Source: Anaerolineae bacterium
GTDB taxonomy: Bacteria > Chloroflexota > Anaerolineae > Aggregatilineales > Phototrophicaceae
Direction of reading: 5' to 3'
DNA: 64,000 nucleotides
Assembly (NCBI GenBank): GCA_017303635.1
Contig: JAFLCG010000005.1
Location: 310,001-374,000 of the forward strand
The notes beneath the pieces were generated by a model, which saw only the letters and a program-made list of their open reading frames with translations, did not search any database and was not told the DNA's origin. Numbering within the stretch: the stretch's first letter is position 1; each line of letters starts with the position of its first letter. Below are positions 34,549 to 41,425 of this stretch, piece after piece. The position numbers and the translations under genes were made by a program.

Positions 34549-36078
34549 ATGACCGCTGATCTCGTCATCGGGGTTGATAGCAGCACCACCGCCTGCAAAG
34601 CAATCGCCTGGGATCGAACTGGCAAATTAGTCGCTCAAGCCCGGGCCACCTTTGAACTCATCTCCCCTCACCCCAACTGGTATGAACAACGTGCCGATGA
34701 CTGGTGGGATGCACTCTGCCAATCGCTGAAGGGGGTGGTCGCCCAGGTTGGCGCAGACCGGATTGCGGCGCTGTGCATCACGCATCAACGCGAATCATTC
34801 GTGCCCGTCGATGAGCAGTGCCAACCCATCCGCAATGCCATCCTATGGGTTGATGACCGCTGCCATTTGGAAGTTGCAGAACTGGATCAGCGCTTTGGTA
34901 ACGCTGCTATTCAGGATTTGACCGGTAAAGGGCCGTCCACCAAACAATCTTTACCAGAATTAGTCTGGCTACAGAACCATGAGCCAGAAGTAGTTCGACG
35001 GGCCTATAAATTCCTGGATGTCCATGCATTCCTCGTCTATCGACTGATCGGCGAATGGGTCACCAGCCTACCCTGCGCTGACCCCATGGGTGTGGTCGAT
35101 ATGAGGAAAGGCGATTGGGCGACTGATCTCATCCAGAAGATTGGTCTGCGACCAGACCAGTTTGTGACCATCAAACCAGCGGGCAGCATCCTCGGAACCC
35201 TCCATGAGAAAGCCGCCCTCGCAACCGGCTTGCCTGCCGGTCTGCCCGTGGTCGCTGGGGCAGGTGATGGTCAATCTGCCGGATTGGGAGCCAATATCAC
35301 CACACCCGGTAAGGCCTATCTCAATCTGGGAACGGCGATGGTTTCCGGCGCGCACTCCGAAGAATATGTCGCGGATACCGCCTTCCGCACCCTCTGTTCC
35401 CCGATTGCAGGGGCCTTTGTACCGGAGGAAGTGCTGGGCGGCGGTACGTTCACGGTCAGTTGGTTTGTTGAAAATTTTGGCCCGGATATGAACGGGGTTC
35501 ATCTACCCGTCAGCGCTGAAGAAGTTCTGGAGCTGGCCGCCAGCAAACTGCCGCCCGGATCGCTGGGACTGATGCTGGTGCCCTACTGGAATGGAGTCAT
35601 GCCTCCTTACTGGGACCCTGGTGCAACCGGTATTATGGTCGGTTGGACTGGCGCGCACCGACGGGAACACTTCTATAGGGCGATCATGGAAGGCATCTCC
35701 TACGAACATAGACTGGCAATGGAAGGGGTACAAAAAGCCACGGGGCAGACTATCCATGAATACATTCTGATGGGTGGCGGCTCTCGTAGCGCGTTATGGT
35801 GCCAGATCGTCGCTGATATGACCGGCGCAAAAGTGACCCGTGCCAGCACAACCGAGGCAACCAACCTGGGGGCCGGCATTCTGGCGGCTGCCGCAGCGGG
35901 CTGGTATCCAACCGTCCGAGAGGCGGCCAACGCCATGACCGCAACCGAACGCAGCTTTGAGCCAAACAGTAAGACGGCAGCAGTTTATGACCGTCTATTT
36001 CGTGAAGTCTATGTAGGGCTGTTCCCAGCGGTCAAGCAATATACAGACCGTCTGACACACTTGACCTACCATAGTTGA
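34549..36078 (+). CDS. FGGY family carbohydrate kinase, erythritol-kinase-like by context
   Basis: A 509-residue FGGY kinase. The N-terminal phosphate loop reads VIGVDSSTTACKA, with NWYEQRADDWWDAL near 44, CITHQRESFVPVDE near 82 and ILWVDDR near 100. The C-terminal domain has AGAGDGQSAGLGAN near 240, GTAMVSGAHS near 263 and ILMGGGSRSALWCQIVADMTG near 405-425. It phosphorylates a polyol or ketose. It lacks the GQMHG motif of xylulokinases seen elsewhere in this window. It is followed by an RpiB-type isomerase and a SorC regulator, the same gene families as eryA, eryI and eryD, so a tetritol substrate is the leading guess; gluconate- or ribulokinase-type activity is not excluded. Confidence 0.82.
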   Translation: MTADLVIGVDSSTTACKAIAWDRTGKLVAQARATFELISPHPNWYEQRADDWWDALCQSLKGVVAQVGADRIAALCITHQRESFVPVDEQCQPIRNAILWVDDRCHLEVAELDQRFGNAAIQDLTGKGPSTKQSLPELVWLQNHEPEVVRRAYKFLDVHAFLVYRLIGEWVTSLPCADPMGVVDMRKGDWATDLIQKIGLRPDQFVTIKPAGSILGTLHEKAALATGLPAGLPVVAGAGDGQSAGLGANITTPGKAYLNLGTAMVSGAHSEEYVADTAFRTLCSPIAGAFVPEEVLGGGTFTVSWFVENFGPDMNGVHLPVSAEEVLELAASKLPPGSLGLMLVPYWNGVMPPYWDPGATGIMVGWTGAHRREHFYRAIMEGISYEHRLAMEGVQKATGQTIHEYILMGGGSRSALWCQIVADMTGAKVTRASTTEATNLGAGILAAAAAGWYPTVREAANAMTATERSFEPNSKTAAVYDRLFREVYVGLFPAVKQYTDRLTHLTYHS

Positions 36079-36104
36079 TTAACCAAGATGACAATGGAGG
36101 GCGT

Positions 36105-36584
36105 ATGAAAATCGCACTAGGATGTGATGAAGCCGGTCTGCCCATGATGGACATGATCCGGGACTATCTCAAGCAAAAGCAGATCGAGGTCCAGGATTTT
36201 GGAGTACACTCAGTCGATCCGGTAGACTATCCAGACATCGCTTTAGTCGCTTCCGAGGCAGTCGCCAGCGGAGAATGTGAACGTGGCATTCTGGTTTGCG
36301 GCACCGGGATCGGCATGAGCATCACCGCCAATAAAGTGCCGGGGGTGCGGGCGGCACTGTGCCATGATACCTACTCGGCTGAACGCGCGCGCAAGAGCAA
36401 TGACGCCCAGGTGCTCTGCATGGGGGCGCGGGTGATTGGCCCGGAACTCGCCAAGAGCATTCTTGACCACTGGCTGGACTCGGAATTCGCAGGCGGACGA
36501 TCCGCGCCGAAAGTGGCTAAGATGAACGCTGTGGATGAGAAGTATCGCGGTCAGCATGAAGATGTTTCTTCAAAAGCCTGTTGA
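36105..36584 (+). CDS. RpiB/LacAB family sugar-phosphate isomerase, EryI-like
   Basis: A 159-residue isomerase. It has IALGCDEAGLPMMDMI at the N-terminus and ILVCGTGIGMSITANKVPG near residue 63-80 (catalytic Cys retained), then ALCHDTYSAERARKSNDA and MGARVIGPELA. Aligned to E. coli RpiB, the ring-opening His98 (RQHND) is Ser here (RKSND). That residue is needed for furanose substrates, so its loss suggests an open-chain four-carbon sugar phosphate such as erythrulose 4-phosphate/erythrose 4-phosphate. GGAGG lies just before ATG 36105, and the gene starts 26 bases after the kinase stop. The SorC regulator follows. Confidence 0.85.
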   Translation: MKIALGCDEAGLPMMDMIRDYLKQKQIEVQDFGVHSVDPVDYPDIALVASEAVASGECERGILVCGTGIGMSITANKVPGVRAALCHDTYSAERARKSNDAQVLCMGARVIGPELAKSILDHWLDSEFAGGRSAPKVAKMNAVDEKYRGQHEDVSSKAC

Positions 36585-36652
36585 CGGGGTTGAGGCTCTA
36601 TAGCCCCCAGTTCATAGTGGAGCGCTGGTGGAACTGATAGAAACGGTCGCCC

Positions 36653-37666
36653 ATGTATAGCAATGGTCAGCGGGATGATCTGCTCAGTCGGGTCGCCTCG
36701 CTCTACTATGAATATGACTATAGTCAGCAAGAGATCGCTGACATGCTGCGCATCTCGCGCTCGAATATTTCCCGCCTGCTCAAAGAGGCCAAACTCAAGG
36801 GGCTGGTGGAGATTCGGGTGAAGAAACGCATCCCCACCTTGCCCTCGCTGGAAATTCAGTTTCAGGAGCGATTCGGTCTCAAACGGGCGATGATCGCTGA
36901 TCTGACGGTTGCGCCTCATCTAAGCCCACTGCCCTCGGCTGGGCAACTAGCGGCGTGGTACCTGGAAGAAATCCTGCGAGAAAGCTCGGTATTGGCGATC
37001 TCCTGGGGGACGGGGGTGGCCTCGGCCGTACAGGCCATGCCCAGCTACCCTGAACTGCGTGTTGACGTGGTACAAATGATTGGCAGTGTAGCCGCGCATG
37101 TTTCCAACATTGATGGCCCAGAACTAGCGCGGCAGTTGGCACGCAAACTGGGTGGACAGTACTACTATCTACACGCCCCCCTGTTCGTTGACAGCCCGGA
37201 TGCGCGTACCATGTTCCTGAGCCAGCAAACCGTGACCGATACGCTCGACCGCGCTCGCAAAGCCAGCGTTGCGCTGGTCGGTGTAGGGACGACTGCACCC
37301 GGAGCCTCCAGCTTCCTGAGAGCCGGTCACCTGAGTGCGGAACAAGTCAAGGATCTGCTCGACCAGGGTGCTGTCGGCGAAAGTTCCGGGCAGCACTTTG
37401 ACATTGATGGCGGTACCGATTTTGACATTAACCGGCGGGTGATCGCGCTTGACCTGAACGATGTCCAGCGAATTCCGCATGTGGTGGCGGTCGCCTGTGG
37501 TCAGGCGAAAGGGGCTTCGATTCTCGGCGCACTCCGCGGCGGATACATCAACGCCCTGGCAACCGATGTGTATACTGCAGAAGCCGTACTGGAAGCAGAA
37601 GCGCAGGCCGGGGTGCCAGCCCATAAACCTCAAAAACTGCTGAAGCTCAACCGGATATCCAAATAA
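36653..37666 (+). CDS. SorC/DeoR family sugar-binding transcriptional regulator
   Basis: A 337-residue regulator. The N-terminal helix-turn-helix is near residues 15-50 (YYEYDYSQQEIADMLRISRSNISRLLKEA). The SorC sugar-phosphate-binding domain follows, with SVLAISWGTGVASAVQAMP near 110 and VALVGVGTTAPGASSFLRAGHL near 205. GQHFDIDG near 245 and HVVAVACGQAKGASILGALRGGYINALATD near 275-305 complete it. It is last in the transport/kinase operon. It is the best candidate to bind the CACAWATGTG sites in the divergent promoter and near 45.1 kb, with a sugar phosphate as inducer. Its 3' end overlaps the convergent hypothetical gene by 37 bases. Confidence 0.9.
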   Translation: MYSNGQRDDLLSRVASLYYEYDYSQQEIADMLRISRSNISRLLKEAKLKGLVEIRVKKRIPTLPSLEIQFQERFGLKRAMIADLTVAPHLSPLPSAGQLAAWYLEEILRESSVLAISWGTGVASAVQAMPSYPELRVDVVQMIGSVAAHVSNIDGPELARQLARKLGGQYYYLHAPLFVDSPDARTMFLSQQTVTDTLDRARKASVALVGVGTTAPGASSFLRAGHLSAEQVKDLLDQGAVGESSGQHFDIDGGTDFDINRRVIALDLNDVQRIPHVVAVACGQAKGASILGALRGGYINALATDVYTAEAVLEAEAQAGVPAHKPQKLLKLNRISK

Positions 37667-38250
37667 CGACGGAAGGGTGCAAAACCCATCCAGGTCGTAT
37701 TGTGAACTGCATGAGGCGATACGCTGTCAATGCATAGATCAGGCTGCCTTTCCATGCGGAAATTCGGATCACTCAGATGGATGCTAGTCACAGGATCATC
37801 CAGATGCAGACCTGAGCCAATCATCTGTAAATTGGCGAGCAACGTCGGGTAGCGCAAAGTAACAATGTTCATTGCCCAGTAGATGCTCACACCACAAGGC
37901 GCACCAAAACGCTGGATAATCCAGGCAGCCTGCATAGGCTGTTCCAGGGTGATCGAGACCTGTCCCAGCGAGACACGGTCAACCGACATGAAGAACCCCA
38001 TTTCCGCAGCGGGTTCCACACGGCGGTAGATGGTGCGCGTATCCGCGACATCCAGCGCCTGGGCCACGTCAATCCACGGCGTTTCCCCCGGTACCAACCC
38101 CAACACGCAAGGACGATCCTCACAACGGGCAAGCGCGCTTGCCCGAGCATCTTCCGGCAGGCGCAGTTCGCCCCCCCAGCGGGCAAGCAATACCCCGCTG
38201 GTCATCATGATAACCAGCGGAGCAAGCCAGCGGACAAACAGCGCGAGCAT
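37630..38250 (-). CDS. Hypothetical membrane-anchored protein
   Basis: A 206-residue protein I do not recognise. It starts with a hydrophobic segment (LFVRWLAPLVIMMTSGVLLA) that should anchor it in the membrane with the rest outside. Two cysteines lie close together (ARCEDRPCVLG), followed by LVPGETPWIDVAQALDVADT, which resembles short repeat domains in other Chloroflexota surface proteins (from memory). Its ATG overlaps the xylulokinase TGA by one base (TGATG), so translation is coupled. Its 3' end runs 37 bases into the convergent SorC gene. It is probably real because of the signal anchor and coupling, but function is unknown. Confidence 0.6.
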   Translation of the reverse strand: MLALFVRWLAPLVIMMTSGVLLARWGGELRLPEDARASALARCEDRPCVLGLVPGETPWIDVAQALDVADTRTIYRRVEPAAEMGFFMSVDRVSLGQVSITLEQPMQAAWIIQRFGAPCGVSIYWAMNIVTLRYPTLLANLQMIGSGLHLDDPVTSIHLSDPNFRMERQPDLCIDSVSPHAVHNTTWMGFAPFRRYLDIRLSFSSF

Positions 38251-39743
38251 CAGGACTCGAAGGCAAACTGACGGGCGAAGGTTTCCTTGAGCGACGGGTA
38301 CAGGCTTCGGAAAATCGGGTACAGGCGTTCATAGTCTGCAAAGGCAGCAGTGGGATGGACGGTATCCACCTTACGCACCATCGCCTTACAAGCCGTGGGG
38401 ACATCCGGGTAGGCTCCGGCACCGACGGCGGCCAGGATAGCGGCCCCAAAAGCCGAACCTTCATTGGTGTTGATGGTATACAGGGGGACACCCATAATAT
38501 CGGTCGTGAGTTGCAACCAGACGGGGCTGTTGGTCGCGCCGCCGGTGACGACCGCTTCCGCCGGGCTGACGCCGAGGTCGCGCAGCAGTTCGACCTGATC
38601 ACGCATACCAAAGGCAATACCTTCCATGGTGCTGCGGATGAAGTGCGAGAGGCCGTGGCGCAGGGTCAACCCCACGAAGGCACCCCGCGCATAGGGGTCG
38701 GGATGGGGGTTACGTTCCCCTGTCAGATACGGCGCAAAGACCAGGCCGAGGGAACCAGGGGGAACGCTGCTTGCGCGCTGATTGATCTCGTCATAGCTCA
38801 TGCCGGTGCAGAGTTCGTCATGCAGCCAGCGCAGGCTGCCCGCCGCACTGAGCATCACGCCCAGGTAGAGCCATGAACCCGGTACTGCACCGCAGAACAA
38901 ATGCAAACGTCCATCGGGTTCCGGAGTATAGGAATATGTGGGAGCGTGGGCCACGCCGGAGGTACCAATCGCCAGGCTGAGCATTCCTTCGTGGACGACA
39001 CCCATGCCGACCGCCGCTGCCGGTTGATCCCCTGCCCCACCCACGATGGGCGTACCTGCGCGGAGACCCGTTTCCGCGGCAGCCTCCGCGCTCACTGTCG
39101 TGCAGACATCCGGCGACTCGCAAAGTTCCGGAAACCAAGAGCGCGGAAGATCCCAGGCAGCGAGAAGTTCATCGGAATAGGTGCGCTTGCCCAAATCCAT
39201 GGTGCCGAAGCCAGAAGCCTCGGTCACATCCGCGATGAAGGCGCCGCTGAGGCGATAGCGGATGTAATCCTTGGGAATGAGGACATGGGCAATCTGTTTG
39301 TAATTTTCCGGCTCGTTCTGGCGCATCCAGACCATCTTGGGCGCGGTGAAGCCGGGCAGCAGCCGACTGCCCATGATCTGCACCATGCGCTTATAGCCTA
39401 CCTTCTCGGTCATTTCCGCCACCTGCTGCCCGCTACGCTGGTCATTCCAGAGGATCGCTGGACGGATAGGCTTACCGGAGGCATCCAACGGGGTGAGACC
39501 GTGCATCTGCCCGGTCAGGCCGATAGCCGCAATATCGTCCGGGTTAACCTGCTGCATGACCGTCCGCAGAGATTTACTGGTGGCCTCCCACCAATTTTCC
39601 GGGTCTTGCTCCGACCAGAGAGGACGCGGGGTAGACAGGTCGTGAGGATTGCTCTGGGAAGCAACGACCGTTCCATCCCGGTCGATGACAAGGGCTTTGG
39701 AGGCGGTGGTGGAGACATCGATGCCGATGAAATAACGAGACAT
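38250..39743 (-). CDS. xylB: Xylulokinase
   Basis: A 497-residue FGGY kinase. It has IGIDVSTTASKALVID at the N-terminus and the xylulokinase signature GLTGQMHGLTPLD near residue 75. ILWNDQRS near 97, GGAGDQPAAAVGMGVV near 242, FAPYLTGERNPHPDP near 340 and VVTGGATNSPVWLQLTTDIMG near 405 complete the match. It phosphorylates D-xylulose at O5. GAGG lies eight bases before the ATG. It is coupled to the hypothetical gene downstream. A second xylulokinase lies at 46015-47523, on the other side of the polyol dehydrogenases. Confidence 0.9.
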   Translation of the reverse strand: MSRYFIGIDVSTTASKALVIDRDGTVVASQSNPHDLSTPRPLWSEQDPENWWEATSKSLRTVMQQVNPDDIAAIGLTGQMHGLTPLDASGKPIRPAILWNDQRSGQQVAEMTEKVGYKRMVQIMGSRLLPGFTAPKMVWMRQNEPENYKQIAHVLIPKDYIRYRLSGAFIADVTEASGFGTMDLGKRTYSDELLAAWDLPRSWFPELCESPDVCTTVSAEAAAETGLRAGTPIVGGAGDQPAAAVGMGVVHEGMLSLAIGTSGVAHAPTYSYTPEPDGRLHLFCGAVPGSWLYLGVMLSAAGSLRWLHDELCTGMSYDEINQRASSVPPGSLGLVFAPYLTGERNPHPDPYARGAFVGLTLRHGLSHFIRSTMEGIAFGMRDQVELLRDLGVSPAEAVVTGGATNSPVWLQLTTDIMGVPLYTINTNEGSAFGAAILAAVGAGAYPDVPTACKAMVRKVDTVHPTAAFADYERLYPIFRSLYPSLKETFARQFAFES

Positions 39744-39904
39744 ATCGATAACCTCTATTCGCTATGGGCACTCTATGCTGGTGAGTCTAGCGCCGTGTAC
39801 GCAGGTGTCAAATAGAAGTCGTCAGTGAGTGGTGATTAAGTCAACGGCAGTTGGTGAAAAAGATATGTGTATTGGAAAGACAGCCCCTTGATCGAAGCTA
39901 TGCG

Positions 39905-40115
39905 GCGGAACTGACGAAACTCCCGCCGACCTTGTCGGCGGAAAGCCGGGAGCGTGGCGCTGAAGAGCGCCATGAGCGCCATAATGGACGGTGGGAAGCT
40001 CGGCGGCGTCCGCCAAATGGCGGCGTTGTCGGCGGGAATAGGGGAGTGGGCCACCGCCCGCCATGGATGACAAGGCCATGGTGGAAAGACGGGAACACGC
40101 CGCCAACAAAGCGTT
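39905..40115 (+). repeat. GC-rich mosaic repeat with TTGTCGGCGGGAA core
   Basis: Contains TCCCGCCGACCTTGTCGGCG, GCGCCATGAGCGCC, CGCCAAATGGCG, TTGTCGGCGGGAA and GACAAGGCCATGG in this order. The same set appears on the minus strand at 24315-24475, so two copies lie in opposite orientation about 15.5 kb apart. Confidence 0.6.
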
Positions 40116-40240
40116 TACAATGAATCCATCCGGCGGACCCTGTGAAGTTTAGGGATGAAACACGTAAAGTGGTCATGAGGTCAGTGTAACACGGTTCACG
40201 GTATAAAATGGAACATTTGTTTCGATTTTTTGCAAATTTT

Positions 40241-40319
40241 GGACTTGCGCAGATGCACCGGTTATCAGACGGGCGCACAGCCGTGCGCCCCTACGAAAGG
40301 TACTGTTTTGCGTAAGTCC
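40241..40319. mobile_element. MITE-like element, 79 bp
   Basis: Terminal inverted repeats GGACTTGCGCA (left) and TGCGTAAGTCC (right) enclose a GC-rich hairpin (GGGCGCAC / GTGCGCCC, 40271-40290) followed by CTAC. There is no coding capacity. A second copy lies at 41266-41345. The ends resemble GGACTTACGCA termini of small mobile elements in cyanobacteria (from memory). Confidence 0.6.
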
Positions 40320-40417
40320 TGAAATTCCAACCGAAGGCGGGTGGCGCTTGCTGGTCAAGGCGGTGATCGTCATAATCCCCGGTAACATTGCCTTTTCATA
40401 AACAGGAGTTTGGAGCA

Positions 40418-41149
40418 ATGGATATTCGATTTGAGGGTAAGCGGGCGCTGGTGACCGGAGCTGGTAAAGGCATTGGCCGGGAGATCGCGGCACAACTGGT
40501 CAAGAGCGGCGCGGAGGTCGTGGCGCTGAGCCGTACTCAGGAGGATCTGGACTCGCTCAAGGCAGAACTCGGCTGCCAGACTGTTCTGGCCGACATTGGC
40601 GATGCCCAACAAGCGCTGAAAGCGGTAGAAGACGCAGGGCCGATTGACCTGCTGGTGAATAATGCAGGGGTCGCCATCATCGAACCTTTTCTGGAGACGA
40701 GCCTCGACCACTGGGACACGGTGCTGAACATCAATCTACGAGCCGCTTTTGTGGTCGGGCAGGCGGTGGCGAAAGGTATGGTCGCACGCGGCACCGGCGG
40801 TTCGATTGTGAACGTATCCAGTCAGGCTTCGCAGGCAGCCCTGCCCGGTCATACGGCGTACTGCGCCTCAAAGGCTGGGCTGGATCATCTGACCCGGATG
40901 ATGGCGCTGGAACTGGGGCCACACAACATTCGCGTCAATGCGGTCAACCCGACTGTGATTCTGACACCGATGGGCGAAAAGGTTTGGGGCGACCCAGCGA
41001 AAGGTGCGCCGATGCTGGCTAGAATTCCGTTGGGGCGCTTCGGCAGACCTGTCCATGTAGCTGACGCTGTGCTCTATCTGCTGAGTGACAAGGCGGACAT
41101 GATTACCGGGGTAATGCTGCCGGTCGATGGTGGCTATCTGGTGGGATGA
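40418..41149 (+). CDS. L-xylulose reductase-like SDR
   Basis: A 243-residue SDR that follows the animal L-xylulose reductase (DCXR) pattern closely. It has ALVTGAGKGIGRE at the N-terminus, VVALSRTQEDLDSLKAE near 35, DLLVNNAGVAIIEPFLE near 80 and IVNVSSQASQAALP near 130. YCASKAGLDHLTRMMALELG near 150-170 contains the YxxxK pair, and NIRVNAVNPTVILTPMG near 175-190 follows. It would interconvert L-xylulose and xylitol with NADPH. The start at 40418 has GGAG just upstream. It is adjacent to a xylulokinase and two polyol-type alcohol dehydrogenases, which would complete xylitol to D-xylulose 5-phosphate. Confidence 0.82.
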   Translation: MDIRFEGKRALVTGAGKGIGREIAAQLVKSGAEVVALSRTQEDLDSLKAELGCQTVLADIGDAQQALKAVEDAGPIDLLVNNAGVAIIEPFLETSLDHWDTVLNINLRAAFVVGQAVAKGMVARGTGGSIVNVSSQASQAALPGHTAYCASKAGLDHLTRMMALELGPHNIRVNAVNPTVILTPMGEKVWGDPAKGAPMLARIPLGRFGRPVHVADAVLYLLSDKADMITGVMLPVDGGYLVG

Positions 41150-41157
41150 GGGGATTA

Positions 41158-41198
41158 AACACAGAGTCCACAGAGGCGACACAGAGAATCACAGAGTA
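41158..41198. repeat. CACAGAG dispersed repeat
   Basis: AACACAGAGTCCACAGAGGC, ACACAGAGAATC and ACAGAGTAAAG lie just after the SDR stop. This is the reverse-complement form of the CTCTG repeats at 24530 and 50600. Confidence 0.55.
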
Positions 41199-41265
41199 AA
41201 GCAGCATTTAACGCAAAGCTGCAATGTCAGAGAAGTGTTGGCTGCAGAACAGCAACGGAAAGTCA

Positions 41266-41345
41266 GGACTTTCGCAAGCACGGGCGGATATACAGGCGCG
41301 GACGCCCTAATCCGCCCCTACACATGGGGTGTTTTGCGTAAGTCC
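41266..41345. mobile_element. MITE-like element, 80 bp
   Basis: Terminal inverted repeats GGACTTTCGCA and TGCGTAAGTCC flank a hairpin (GGGCGGAT / ATCCGCCC, 41282-41317) with CTAC after it. It has the same length, ends and plan as the element at 40241-40319, with a diverged core. Confidence 0.6.
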
Positions 41346-41387
41346 TAAAAGTTAAACGTCAAGGCGGAGAAATACGGCGGGTTGACT

Positions 41388-41410
41388 GGGCGGACGCTCT
41401 TAGTCCGCCC
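41388..41410. repeat. GGGCGGAC/GTCCGCCC hairpin repeat
   Basis: An eight-base perfect stem just before the convergent 3' end of the rhamnulokinase-like gene. It belongs to the hairpin family found inside the MITE-like elements and could also serve as a weak terminator. Confidence 0.5.
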
Positions 41411-41425
41411 TTATGCCGACCATGA

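Larger units (their letters stand above)
39744..40417. other. Repeat-rich intergenic region, no gene
   Basis: This 674-base gap between xylB and the L-xylulose-reductase-like gene contains a GC-rich mosaic repeat (39905-40115), an imperfect GGAACATTTGTTTC site (40210-40223) and a MITE-like element (40241-40319). Open frames across the mosaic repeat have no protein character. Confidence 0.65.

Noticed and set aside
39822..40278. Open frames across the mosaic repeat upstream of the SDR
   Set aside because: They read through palindromic repeats, lack ribosome sites and show no domain; equivalent frames occur in the other repeat copy.
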